Part shown: in pieces, positions 16,374 to 24,867 of the stretch
How positions within the stretch are numbered: the stretch's first letter is position 1
How the letters are laid out: every line of letters starts with the position of its first letter
Origin: Bog-756 sp963699345
GTDB taxonomy: Bacteria > Actinomycetota > Acidimicrobiia > Acidimicrobiales > RAAP-2
NCBI GenBank assembly: GCA_963699345.1
Contig: CAVOTL010000005.1
Location: 992,001-1,056,000, forward strand
Direction: 5' to 3'
DNA length: 64,000 nucleotides
The notes under the pieces: model-generated
Database searches by the model: none
Seen by the model: only the letters and a program-made list of their open reading frames with translations
What the model was told of the DNA's origin: nothing
Translations under genes and position numbers: made by a program

Positions 16374-16787
16374 TCAGGGAGTCGAGCCCGAACCGGTCGT
16401 GGCGTCGACCGCCGGGCCCGACGCCTCCGGCATCCCGTCGGCGGCCCATTCGGCGAGCATCTGCTGGTAGACGCGGTGCTCGATGATGAAGGCCAGGAAC
16501 GGGACGAAGCCCGAGCAGACGACGAGCAGGATCCGTCCGATCCCCCACCGCGCCCGGCGGGCCAGGTCGGCGGCCACCGCCAGGTAGACGAGGTAGAGGT
16601 AGCCGTGGATCGGGGCCACGATCTTCTCGGGCACCTTCATCTGCGACTTCAGATCGAACCCGTACTGGCAGATCACGATGGCGAACAGCACCAGCAGCGC
16701 CGTCCCGACCACGAACGCCATCACCCGGTAGCGGACCACCGCGCCGTGCAGCGCCCGGTCACCCGAGAAGACGAAGAGGTCGTTCAC
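16374..16787 (-). CDS. DUF3817 integral membrane protein
   Basis: A 137-residue protein with three hydrophobic segments (about 21-41, 60-77, 85-102) and the DUF3817 signature YRVMAFVVGTALLVL, then VAPIHGYLYLVYLAVAADLARRARW. The family is common in actinobacteria and has no established function; members are often next to other small membrane proteins, as here. Its start overlaps the end of the upstream gene by four bases, so they are translated together. Confidence 0.85.
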   Translation of the reverse strand: MNDLFVFSGDRALHGAVVRYRVMAFVVGTALLVLFAIVICQYGFDLKSQMKVPEKIVAPIHGYLYLVYLAVAADLARRARWGIGRILLVVCSGFVPFLAFIIEHRVYQQMLAEWAADGMPEASGPAVDATTGSGSTP

Positions 16788-17311
16788 CGGGCACGGCCCG
16801 ACGCCCGCCGGGCGTCCTCCGCCTCGTCCCGGGCGTTGAGGGCGGCCAGGTAGCGGTTGTACTCGGCCAGCCGGGCCGCCTCGTCCTCGGTCTGCGGCGT
16901 GAACCGCTCACCCTTCCCGCCGCGCTCGGCGTCGATGGGGGCGGCGGCGGCGATGGCCATGTTCTTCTTCCGGCCGCCCGTCAGCGCCCAGCCCGGCGCC
17001 CGGTCGGATGACGACGGGGACCCGGCCACGGCTCGGTCACGGTCGTCCGACGCCGGACCGGCGACGGCCGACGGGACCGGGCCGCCACGCCCCGCACCCC
17101 GTTGGCGGGCCACGTCGTCGCGCACCAGGTTCCACCAGGTGTAGACCGCATAGACGGCGAAGCACGGCCACAGGAACACGTAGGCCCAGCTCAAGGAGTT
17201 GCCTCCCTCCGCCCGGTGGAGCTGCCAGTCGGTCAGCCAGGCGAAGGCGGGGAGGAGCACCAGCAGCGTCGCGTGCAGCAGCAGACAGCGGCGGGACAGG
17301 TACGGGCGCAC
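16784..17311 (-). CDS. Two-TM membrane protein with a charged C-terminal tail
   Basis: A 175-residue protein with a conserved-looking N-terminal membrane module: RRCLLLHATLLVLLPAFAWL, the aromatic segment DWQLHRAEGGNSLSWAYVFLWP, and a second TM FAVYAVYTWW. The remaining 100 residues are polar and probably cytoplasmic. The module resembles a short actinobacterial family often labelled GutM-like or 'hypothetical'; I make no functional claim. GTG 17311 follows a TACGAT -10 box (minus strand, 17323-17318) by six bases, so the mRNA is probably leaderless. It is co-translated with DUF3817. Confidence 0.65.
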   Translation of the reverse strand: MRPYLSRRCLLLHATLLVLLPAFAWLTDWQLHRAEGGNSLSWAYVFLWPCFAVYAVYTWWNLVRDDVARQRGAGRGGPVPSAVAGPASDDRDRAVAGSPSSSDRAPGWALTGGRKKNMAIAAAAPIDAERGGKGERFTPQTEDEAARLAEYNRYLAALNARDEAEDARRASGRAR

Positions 17312-17481
17312 ACCACCATCGTACCGGCCACCCCGTCCCGGTCCCATTCGGCGGAGGGCCGCCGTCCACGCCTCCATCCACCGCTCGGGACCCACCGCTG
17401 TTTAGCCTGGTCGTCCAGTAGTCCGGGCCGCGCCGGACGGACGGCCGGGCGCCGTGCACCGGAGGAAAGGACCCACCCACC

Positions 17482-18285
17482 ATGAACGATCGGCTGCGCA
17501 TCGGTATCGCCGAGGCCATCGGCACCATGATCCTGGTGGTCGGCGGCCCGGGAACCGCCATCCTCGCCACCGGCCACTTCACCGGCAAGCTGAACTCGGT
17601 CGGCATCCTGGGCGTGGCCCTGGCCTTCGGCCTCAGCCTGCTCATCGCCGCCTACGCCATCGGATCGATCTCGGGTTGCCACATCAACCCGGCGGTCTCC
17701 GTCGGACTGTGGGTGATCGGCAAGACCAAGACGAAGGACCTGCCCTTCTACATCGTCGGCCAGGTCATCGGCGGCATCGTGGGCGCCACGGTCATCTACA
17801 TCATCGCCGACGCCACCCGGAAGGCGTCGGCCACCGCCACCAACCTGGGCACGTTCAGCGCCAAGGCCACCGGCTTCGCATCCAACGGGTACGGCGTCCA
17901 CTCCCCCGGCGGTTTCCCGCTCGGGGTGGTCATGCTCGCCGAGGTGTTCTTCACGGCCGTGTTCGTGTTCGTCATCGCCTCCACCAGCCGCAAGTCGATG
18001 CCGCCCGGACAGATCGGCCTCACCGTCGGCCTCACCCTCACCGTCATCCACCTCATCTCCATCCCGATCGACAACACGTCTGTCAACCCGGCCCGCTCGC
18101 TCTCCACGGCCATCTTCCAGGGCAGCTGGGCGCTCAGCCAGCTGTGGGTGTTCATCGTGTTCCCGCTCGTCGGCGGGATCCTGGGCGCCGTCGTGTGGAG
18201 GTTCCTGCGGTCCGACGCGGAGGACGAGGAGACGCAGGCGCAGGTCGAAGAGGCCGCCCCCGCGCCGTTCGGCAAGAGCGAATAG
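17482..18285 (+). CDS. aqpZ: Aquaporin Z
   Basis: A 267-residue six-TM water channel with both NPA boxes, HINPAV (Asn69) and SVNPARS (Asn202), the selectivity-filter Arg205 and His190 in VIHLISIP. The blocks HLISIP-x-x-NTSVNPARS and GFASNGYG-x-HSPGG match the E. coli AqpZ pattern as I know it, including the narrow-filter residues that favour water over glycerol. The start ATG 17482 has GGAGGAAAGG upstream. It is monocistronic between a divergent membrane gene and the YgjP-like gene. Expected role: rapid water flux under osmotic change. Confidence 0.93.
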   Translation: MNDRLRIGIAEAIGTMILVVGGPGTAILATGHFTGKLNSVGILGVALAFGLSLLIAAYAIGSISGCHINPAVSVGLWVIGKTKTKDLPFYIVGQVIGGIVGATVIYIIADATRKASATATNLGTFSAKATGFASNGYGVHSPGGFPLGVVMLAEVFFTAVFVFVIASTSRKSMPPGQIGLTVGLTLTVIHLISIPIDNTSVNPARSLSTAIFQGSWALSQLWVFIVFPLVGGILGAVVWRFLRSDAEDEETQAQVEEAAPAPFGKSE

Positions 18286-18352
18286 CGCCGGACCGGGTAG
18301 CGCCGGCGCCCTTCGCGTCCCGGTCGTCACAGCCCGGCCGTAGCGTGACGCC

Positions 18353-18907
18353 ATGACCTCGATCCCCCAGCCCGCCACCCTGTTCACCCCGGATGTCGAG
18401 GTGCGGGTGTCCACCCGCCGGAAGAAGACGGCCGGGGCCCACTGGGAGGGAGACCGGATCGTGGTGGTCGTCCCCACCCACCTGCGGGGGGCCGCCCGCG
18501 ACGACATGGTCGAGCACCTCACCCGGCGGCTCGCCCGGCACCGTCCCCACCTGCACGCCTCGGACACCGAACTCGAGCGGCGGGCCCACGAGCTCGGTCG
18601 GACCTACCTCGACGGCGTCACGCCGTCGTCGATCCGATGGGCCACCAACCAGACGAAGCGCTGGGGGTCGTGCACCATGACCACCCGCGAGATCCGCATC
18701 TCGTCACGGCTGAAGGTGGCCCCGCCGTGGGTGCTCGACGCCGTCATCGTGCACGAGCTGGCCCACCTCCTCGAGCCCAACCACTCCCCCCGCTTCCGCG
18801 AGCTCGAATCCCGCTTCCCCCGTCGCCACGACGCCGACCTGTTCCTCGAGGGCTACCACCTCGGGCTCCACATGGACTCGGGGGCGGGGACCCCGGCCAT
18901 CGACTGA
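18353..18907 (+). CDS. YgjP/WLM-like zinc metallopeptidase (DUF45)
   Basis: A 184-residue protein with the zinc motif His134-Glu-x-x-His138 (VIVHELAHLLEPNHS) and the third ligand His144, preceded by the family motif TKRWGSCT at about 102-108. This is the YgjP-like (DUF45) group of putative metallopeptidases, cytosolic and with no signal peptide; the substrate is unknown. ATG 18353 follows a TAGCGT box by six bases, suggesting a leaderless mRNA. A 16-bp duplication covers its stop codon. Confidence 0.85.
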   Translation: MTSIPQPATLFTPDVEVRVSTRRKKTAGAHWEGDRIVVVVPTHLRGAARDDMVEHLTRRLARHRPHLHASDTELERRAHELGRTYLDGVTPSSIRWATNQTKRWGSCTMTTREIRISSRLKVAPPWVLDAVIVHELAHLLEPNHSPRFRELESRFPRRHDADLFLEGYHLGLHMDSGAGTPAID

Positions 18908-18930
18908 TCCGGCCATCGACTGATCCGGCC
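18895..18930. repeat. 16-bp direct duplication across a stop codon
   Basis: The unit GGCCATCGACTGATCC occurs at 18895-18910 and again at 18911-18926, followed by GGCC. The first copy contains the TGA stop of the YgjP-like gene (18905-18907). It looks like a simple slippage duplication. Confidence 0.9.
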
Positions 18931-18981
18931 GGTGTCGGACGCCGGCTGACGTCATCGCCGGTTTCCGACTACAACAGGGGC

Positions 18982-19905
18982 GTGGCTTTCCTGTTGGCGG
19001 CCCTCGCCGCACTCACCAGTGCCGTCACGTCGGTCCTCCAACGCATCGGCGTGGAGACGGCGCCCGAGTCCTCGGCGATGCGCCTCAGCCTCATGTCCCA
19101 TGCCATCAAGCGCGGCATCTGGCTGGTGGGCTTCGCCCTCATGCTGGTCCAGTTCGGCCTGCAGGCCACCGCCCTGCGGTTCGGCGAACTCAGCGTCGTG
19201 CAGCCCGTCCTCACCACCGAACTGCTCTTCCTGCTGGCGATCCTGGCCGTCTGGTTCCGCTACCGCCTGGGCGCCCGCGAGTGGCTGGGCGCCTTCCTGG
19301 TGGTCGGCGGACTCGCCGGGTTCTTCCTGGCGGCCCGGCCCCGTGGTGGTCAGGTGCTGCCCACCACCTCCGAGTGGGTGGTCGCCTCGGCGATCCTCAT
19401 CGGCGCCATCGTGGCCTGCATCCTGGCCGCCCTGCGGGGTCCCCGCTGGTGGCGGGCGGCGGCCTTCGGGGCGGCGACCGCCGTGACCGCGGCGTTCGGG
19501 GCGGCGCTGACCAAGGCCATCACCGGCTATGTCAGCCAGGGGTGGGGGCACGTCTTCACCCACTTCCAGCCCTACATGCTGGCCGTGACCGGGCTCGGCA
19601 CCGTCTTCCTGCTCCAGAACGCGCTGCACGCCGGTCCCATCACCGCGTCCCGCACCACCCTCGTCACGCTCAACCCGCTGCTCAGCATCGTGATCGGCGT
19701 CTCCCTCTTCGGCGACGTGCTGCGGGGCGGCGCCCTGTGGATCCCCCTCGAGGTGGCATCGCTGGCGGTGCTGGTGGCTGGGGTGGTCGTCCTCACCCGC
19801 TCGCCCTTGGTCGCCGGATCCGGACCCGGCGACGGCACGGACGAGATGCTGGGGGGCGCCCGGGAGCGCGCCCTGTTCGTGCCTCCGGTCGAGGCGCTGC
19901 CCTGA
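18982..19905 (+). CDS. DMT-superfamily (EamA-like) transporter
   Basis: A 307-residue protein with nine or ten hydrophobic segments in the two-repeat EamA layout: repeat 1 ends GAFLVVGGLAGFFLAARP and repeat 2 has QNALHAGPITASRTTLVTLNPLLSIVIGVSLFGD. Members export amino acids, metabolites or metals. A short cytoplasmic tail follows. The GTG 18982 start lies six bases after a TACAAC -10-like box, again leaderless in appearance. The substrate is unknown. Confidence 0.83.
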   Translation: MAFLLAALAALTSAVTSVLQRIGVETAPESSAMRLSLMSHAIKRGIWLVGFALMLVQFGLQATALRFGELSVVQPVLTTELLFLLAILAVWFRYRLGAREWLGAFLVVGGLAGFFLAARPRGGQVLPTTSEWVVASAILIGAIVACILAALRGPRWWRAAAFGAATAVTAAFGAALTKAITGYVSQGWGHVFTHFQPYMLAVTGLGTVFLLQNALHAGPITASRTTLVTLNPLLSIVIGVSLFGDVLRGGALWIPLEVASLAVLVAGVVVLTRSPLVAGSGPGDGTDEMLGGARERALFVPPVEALP

Positions 19906-19937
19906 CCGGCATCCGGCCCCCGTCCGGCTGACGCCGC

Positions 19938-20582
19938 TCAGGCCGGCTGCGTGTGGGCCCGGGACCGGGCGAGGGGTCGGTCCGTGGCAGCCCCGGGCCA
20001 CACACCGAACCGGCCCTCGGCCAGGAGTCGATCCGTGCGGAGCAGGTCGTCGCCGAGTTCGGTCCGCATGGCCCCCAGCAGGTCGGCCGTGGCCCGGGCG
20101 TCGCCCAGCGCGCTGTGGTGATCCGCCCAGGTGAGTCGGTAGCGGTCGCAGCAGTCGACCAGGCGGGCCTTGCCGGGCAGGTCGAGGTAGGTCTGGGCCA
20201 CCAGAAGGGTGTCGAGGCTCACCACGGCCACGGGCACCCGGTCCTCCCCCAGCCGTGCGCACTCGGCCCGCAGGAAGGCGAGGTCGAACCGGTCGACGTT
20301 GTGCCCCACGACCACCCGGCCGGACAGCAGGCCGGCCAGATAGGGGTGGACCTCGGCGAAGGTGGGTGCACCCCCGAGCATGGCGGCGGTGATGCCGTGG
20401 ACGTGGGTCGGGCCCGGGTCCCGCTCCGGGTCGACCAGCGTGCAGAAGGCCCCGGTCTCCAGCCCGTCGGCGTCGAGCAGGACGACCGCCACCTCGACGA
20501 CCCGCTCTTGGAAGGGGGAGAAGCCGGTCGTCTCGAGGTCGATGACGGCGAACCCCGCATCGGGGACGGAACCGGACTCCAT
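19938..20582 (-). CDS. DEDDh 3'-5' exonuclease (DnaQ/epsilon-like)
   Basis: A 214-residue RNase-H-fold exonuclease. Exo I is FAVIDLETTG (Asp15, Glu17), Exo II is GHNVDRFDLAFL, and Exo III is HHSALGDA with the DEDDh His and Asp. It resembles the free-standing epsilon-like exonucleases of actinobacteria rather than a full polymerase III. It would trim single-stranded DNA or RNA 3' ends. ATG 20582 follows TACGGT (minus strand, 20595-20590) by seven bases. It converges with the DMT transporter and precedes nothing obviously related. Confidence 0.88.
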   Translation of the reverse strand: MESGSVPDAGFAVIDLETTGFSPFQERVVEVAVVLLDADGLETGAFCTLVDPERDPGPTHVHGITAAMLGGAPTFAEVHPYLAGLLSGRVVVGHNVDRFDLAFLRAECARLGEDRVPVAVVSLDTLLVAQTYLDLPGKARLVDCCDRYRLTWADHHSALGDARATADLLGAMRTELGDDLLRTDRLLAEGRFGVWPGAATDRPLARSRAHTQPA

Positions 20583-20649
20583 GGACGACACCGTAGAGGG
20601 TGGGTGTCCCAGGGTGCCCGATGGTGGCGGCACCCGGAACCCGCGACGG

Positions 20650-22491
20650 TCAGGCGTCCGCGCCCACCAGCTGCTTGAGCTCGGCCTGGACGTCGGCCTC
20701 GTGCTTGCGCTCGTCCTCCCGCGCCTTGCCCGGACTCCACCGGCCCCGGTTGAGCCAGATCGTCGGGATGAACACGACCATGCCGACCAGGCACACCCAG
20801 AACCAGTGCTGCCACTGGGCGGGCGACTTGGCCACCCCGTTCTCCAGGGCCGTGAGCTGGGCCTGGTGCTGGGACAGGTAGGCGAGCTCGGTCCGATACG
20901 TCCAGATCGGGCCGTTCACTTCCTTGATGTTGGCGAGCACGTGGGCAAAGACCCGGGGCCCCACCGCCTTGGTCAGCGCGGCCGCACCGGTGATCGGATT
21001 GGCGTGCGCCGCCGCCACGACGGCCGCGTTCTTCGGATCCGACAGCGGCTGCAGCCAGCTGGCGTTGGCGGTGGCGAAGGCGACCAGTTCAGGGTGCTCC
21101 ACCTGGAACTGCTGGACGTTGAAGGGAGCGTGCCCGTTGGGCGCCACCTGCGCGTACTGCAGGTTGTCGACCACCGGGTTGACCGCGGTGACCACCACGG
21201 GCAGGAAGATGAACGACAGGCCCACCGTGAGGCGGAGCAGCCAGCCCCACAGGGCGAGGCCGGTGCCCACCAGGGCCGGGTTCTTGGCCTCCACCATCTC
21301 GGTGTAGCCCGCCATCCACGGGGCGTAGGCGAGCGAGATGCAGGCGGCCAGCACCACCTCGAGGGTGATCAGCGTGTCGAGGGCGGTGTGCGGGTTGTCG
21401 GCGGCGTGGATGAACAGCACCAGCATGATGACCGACCCGATGGCGCCGGCCAGCATCAGCGGCTTGCGGACCTTCAGGATGTCCGAGAGGATCCCGAACA
21501 CGATGAGGGCGACGATGTCGGCCCACCAGAACCAGGCGTTGAGGCTGTTGGCCTGGGCGGTGGAGAGGTTGACCCCGCTCGGGTCCTTGAAGACGGTGGC
21601 CCAGTAGATGGTGAAGAAGGCCGAGGCCGCGTAGTAAAGCAGCAGGAAGAGCGAGATCCCGATGGCCGAGCCGATGAGGTCCCACTTCAGGATCTGGCGC
21701 CACGGGTGGGCCGTCGCCGAGAGCACGTCCTGCTCGGACAGGCCCCGGGCCCGAGCCTCCACCAGGGCCCGGTCGCGCTCGGACACCATCAACTGGTCAC
21801 GCAGCCCCGAGGACAGGTCCTTCAGGAAGAACAGGGCCAGCACGAACACCACCAGGGCCGTGACCCCGGAGATGACGAACTGGCTCTTCCAACCGTCGAT
21901 GCCGCCGCTGGCCAGGAAGTGGTCGAGCGTGTGGGCCGCCACGATCGAGGTGATCAGGCTGCCCGCCACCGGTCCGACGGTCCAGAACCCCATGGCCGAC
22001 GCCCGCCCCAGCTGGGGGCTGTAGTCGCGCACGAGCGCCGGGGTGGCCACCAGGATGGCGCCCTCGACCACCCCGAGCAGGCAGATCACGAAGAGGAACT
22101 CCCACTCGGTGGAGCAGGCGGGCACCCCGAAGGCGACCAGCAGGCCGACGATCAACAGGCCGTAGATGACCACGTTGGATCGGCCGAGCTTGTCGGTCTT
22201 GCTGGCCGGCAGCGACGCGAAGGCGCCGAGCAGGTTCGAGATGACCACGATCCACACGTAGAACGAGAAGGACATGTGGTACGAGACGAGGATCTGCGGG
22301 GTGACGCCCGTCTGGGTGAAGTACGTGTAGTACAGGACGATGGTGGCGAGCACCGCGAGGGCCAGGTAGGCCGTCCGCTTGCCGCTGCCCGGGTACTCGT
22401 CGATCTCGTGGACGAAGAGGAATTTCGAGACTCCTCCACGACCGGATCCCGAACTCACTTCTGGCCTGGCGGTTGCCGTGTCTGCTGCCAT
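20650..22491 (-). CDS. MFS transporter with a large extracytoplasmic insertion
   Basis: A 613-residue major facilitator protein, about 150 residues longer than usual. The extra length is mainly a soluble segment of about 110-120 residues (from NPVVDNLQYAQVAPNG to KSPAQWQHW) between the last two transmembrane helices, probably outside the membrane. Motif-A-like SKTDKLGRSNV lies between TM2 and TM3. ATG 22491 has GGGGGAG four bases upstream. It lies upstream-adjacent to the acyl-CoA degradation locus on the same strand, so import of the lipid or acid degraded there is a reasonable inference. Confidence 0.8.
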   Translation of the reverse strand: MAADTATARPEVSSGSGRGGVSKFLFVHEIDEYPGSGKRTAYLALAVLATIVLYYTYFTQTGVTPQILVSYHMSFSFYVWIVVISNLLGAFASLPASKTDKLGRSNVVIYGLLIVGLLVAFGVPACSTEWEFLFVICLLGVVEGAILVATPALVRDYSPQLGRASAMGFWTVGPVAGSLITSIVAAHTLDHFLASGGIDGWKSQFVISGVTALVVFVLALFFLKDLSSGLRDQLMVSERDRALVEARARGLSEQDVLSATAHPWRQILKWDLIGSAIGISLFLLLYYAASAFFTIYWATVFKDPSGVNLSTAQANSLNAWFWWADIVALIVFGILSDILKVRKPLMLAGAIGSVIMLVLFIHAADNPHTALDTLITLEVVLAACISLAYAPWMAGYTEMVEAKNPALVGTGLALWGWLLRLTVGLSFIFLPVVVTAVNPVVDNLQYAQVAPNGHAPFNVQQFQVEHPELVAFATANASWLQPLSDPKNAAVVAAAHANPITGAAALTKAVGPRVFAHVLANIKEVNGPIWTYRTELAYLSQHQAQLTALENGVAKSPAQWQHWFWVCLVGMVVFIPTIWLNRGRWSPGKAREDERKHEADVQAELKQLVGADA

Positions 22492-22662
22492 CTGTCTCCC
22501 CCGAACCGAGTTGGAACCGCCCTTCCCGGGCGCAGGGACGACCGTAGTCCAGGCAGAGGTGGACGGAGCGAATCCGCGGGTGTCCCCGGGGTGCCGGGGC
22601 CGGGGCGCGGGCGTTCCGCCACCCGTGGAGGCCGCCCGGCCTGACCCGGAGGCCGGGACCGC

Positions 22663-23793
22663 TCAGCCGTCGAGCACCTGGGCGGCGATGAGCTCCTCGA
22701 GGGTGCGCGGATCCCACCACGACAGCTGCAGCTCCTTGGCCCTCCGGAAGTAGAGCTGGATGTCGAACTCGACGGTGAAACCGATGCCGCCGAAGATCTG
22801 CTGGGCGGTGGCCGTCACGTCCCGGAACGTCCGACAGGCGTAGAGCTTGGCCATCGGGGCCAGCTTGGCCACGGGACGGCCCTCGGCCAGGGCCCAGGCC
22901 GCCTCGTGGACCAGCACCTCGGCCCCGTCGACGGCGGTGACGGCGTCGGCCAGGTAGTGGGCCAGCGCCTGGAAGGCCCCGAGCGGCTTGTCGAACTGGT
23001 GGCGGTCCTTGGCGTACTGCGTGGTGATCTCCATGGCGAACTGCGCGCCGCCGACGGCCTGGGCCGCCGCCAGGATGATGGCTTCGTGCATCACCGCACT
23101 CCAGGTCACCCAGCCGGTGCCCGCCGCCCCGATGCGGTCGGCCTCGCCCACCGCCACGCCGGACAGCTCCACCTTGTACTGGGCGTCCGAGCCGATGGTG
23201 AGCTGCTGGGTCAGCGTCACGCCGGGATCGGACGGGTCGACCAGGAAGAGGTCGATGTCACCGGGGGCGTCCCCCGTGCGGGCCAGGACGACGAGGCGGC
23301 TGGCCGACGAGGCGAAGGCCACGTGGCGTTTGGTGCCCGTCAGGGTCCACCCGTCGCCGTCGGGCACGGCCGCCAGCTGCACGCCGGTGGGCCCGGACGA
23401 GTTCTCGGGCTCCAGCCAGGCCGGCGTGAGGATGGCCTCGCCCGACACGATGCCGGGCAGCCACGCCTGCTTCTGGTCGGGGCTGCCCGACCGGGCGAGC
23501 GTCCCACCGCACAGGATCGAGCTCACGAAGTGCGGCGACGGGGCGATGGCCCGGCCGAACTCCTCGTAGAGCACCACGGTCTCGAGCGTGGTCATGCCCG
23601 AACCGCCGTACTCCTCGGGCAGCTGGAGGCCGATGAGGTCGAGGTGGGCCAGCTGCTTCCACAGCTCGGGCGAGTAGCCGGTGGGGTCGTCCTCGAGCTC
23701 GCGCACGACGCTGAGCGGGCTCGTGGTGGCGACGACGCCGCGCACCGTCTCGCGGAGCATCTCCTGCTCGGGGCTGAAGGTCAGGTCCAACAT
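22663..23793 (-). CDS. Acyl-CoA dehydrogenase (FadE), partner-type subunit
   Basis: A 376-residue ACAD-fold flavoprotein: N-terminal helical domain, beta domain with LTGTKRHVAFASSA, and C-terminal domain with AMEITTQYAKDRHQFDKPLGAFQA and IFGGIGFTVEFDIQLYFRRAKEL. The FRRAKE ending is typical of the subunits that form alpha2-beta2 heterotetramers in actinobacterial steroid side-chain oxidation (FadE26/27, FadE28/29). Together with the FadE at 26120-27301 it probably forms such a pair. ATG 23793 has AGAGGAG upstream. It is the last gene of the minus-strand run. Confidence 0.87.
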   Translation of the reverse strand: MLDLTFSPEQEMLRETVRGVVATTSPLSVVRELEDDPTGYSPELWKQLAHLDLIGLQLPEEYGGSGMTTLETVVLYEEFGRAIAPSPHFVSSILCGGTLARSGSPDQKQAWLPGIVSGEAILTPAWLEPENSSGPTGVQLAAVPDGDGWTLTGTKRHVAFASSASRLVVLARTGDAPGDIDLFLVDPSDPGVTLTQQLTIGSDAQYKVELSGVAVGEADRIGAAGTGWVTWSAVMHEAIILAAAQAVGGAQFAMEITTQYAKDRHQFDKPLGAFQALAHYLADAVTAVDGAEVLVHEAAWALAEGRPVAKLAPMAKLYACRTFRDVTATAQQIFGGIGFTVEFDIQLYFRRAKELQLSWWDPRTLEELIAAQVLDG

Positions 23794-23866
23794 GTCGTGC
23801 TCTCCTCTGGTGGTCCGGCGTCTGGTGATGGTTCGTCGTCTGGTGGTGGAACGGTGGGGCCTCGGG

Positions 23867-24346
23867 TCACGGGACCCAACGGTCGCCCCGGCGGGCCCAC
23901 GGGTTGTCGTCCTCCGACACCGGCAGGGCCACCCGGGCGGAACAGGAGGTCTTGACGTCGCCGTCGACCGACACGGTGATGTCGAGGGCGGCGAAGCCGC
24001 AGCCGGTGTCGTCCACGCCGGTGTCGGTGACGGTGCCGCGGAACACCATGGTGTCCCCCGGGAAGATCGAGCCCAGCATGCGGAACGTCACCCGCTGCAA
24101 CCGGCCGAAGGGACCGGTCCAGTCGGTGATGTAGCGCTCGAACCACGAGGCGAGGTTCGGCGTGTTGAGGAAGATGTCCCGGGTGCCGTTGCGGTTGACG
24201 GCGAAGTCCTTGTCGTGGTGCATCGGCCGCCAGTCGCGGGCGGCCAGGGCGCCGAGCACGATGGTCGTGGCCGTGACCGGGTAGGCGAGCTCGGGGAGCG
24301 TGGCGCCCACCTCGACCCCACCCTGGAGCAACGTCGGCGTGGTCAT
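23867..24346 (-). CDS. MaoC-like (R)-specific enoyl-CoA hydratase, catalytic subunit
   Basis: A 159-residue single hotdog domain. It carries the hydratase dyad Asp38-x4-His43 in AARDWRPMHHDKDFA, as in the MaoC/ChsH1 branch. It would hydrate an alpha,beta-unsaturated acyl-CoA made by the dehydrogenase pair. Its ATG overlaps the stop of the upstream MaoC-N gene (ATGA), so the two are co-translated, as expected for subunits of one heteromeric hydratase. Confidence 0.85.
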   Translation of the reverse strand: MTTPTLLQGGVEVGATLPELAYPVTATTIVLGALAARDWRPMHHDKDFAVNRNGTRDIFLNTPNLASWFERYITDWTGPFGRLQRVTFRMLGSIFPGDTMVFRGTVTDTGVDDTGCGFAALDITVSVDGDVKTSCSARVALPVSEDDNPWARRGDRWVP

Positions 24347-24867
24347 GCGTCCTCCTCGCCACCCCGGCGGTAGCCGAAGCCGGTGTAGCTCTCGACGGCG
24401 ACCAGGTCGCCGCGCTGGTTGTGGTACTCGACGTCGATCACCCAGAAGCGGCCGGTGCCCAGCTTGGTCGTCTTCTCATCGCTCACCGAGCGGAGGATCT
24501 GGCTGGTCCGCAGGCGGTCACCGGGCCGGACGGGCTCGTGGAAGACGATCGTGTTGTCGCTCATGACCGCCTCGGGCAGACCGAGCCCCTCCTTCAGGTC
24601 GAAGTGGATCTGGAGCGGCAGGCCCGGTGTCGAGCGGTCGGGCGCCCAGTGGTGGGGGCGGAACCACACCGACACCATGGTCGGCGGGGCGATCGGCCCG
24701 CCCGTGATCTCCTCCGCCACCGCCTCGTCCCAGAAGAGCGGGTTGCCGTTCTCGACCGAGGAGCAGGTCGTCCACACGTACCCCTGCTCGACCGGGAACT
24801 CCCCCTCCTCCTCGTACAGCGAGACGCCGACCAGCCCCTCGACGTCGTCGATCCCGATGGCGCTCAT
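24343..24867 (-). CDS. MaoC N-domain-like hydratase partner (ChsH2-MaoC-like)
   Basis: A 174-residue hotdog protein of the FAS1-dehydratase/MaoC-N type (VGVSLYEEEGEFPVEQGYVW, GGPIAPPTMVSVWFRP, VFHEPVRPGDRLRT). It lacks the Asp-x4-His dyad seen in the downstream gene, so it is probably the structural half of a two-subunit enoyl-CoA hydratase, as with ChsH2 and ChsH1 in cholesterol degradation. ATG 24867 was chosen because it forms an ATGA overlap with the CoA-transferase stop; ATG/GTG 24891 would extend it by eight residues. Confidence 0.8.
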   Translation of the reverse strand: MSAIGIDDVEGLVGVSLYEEEGEFPVEQGYVWTTCSSVENGNPLFWDEAVAEEITGGPIAPPTMVSVWFRPHHWAPDRSTPGLPLQIHFDLKEGLGLPEAVMSDNTIVFHEPVRPGDRLRTSQILRSVSDEKTTKLGTGRFWVIDVEYHNQRGDLVAVESYTGFGYRRGGEEDA

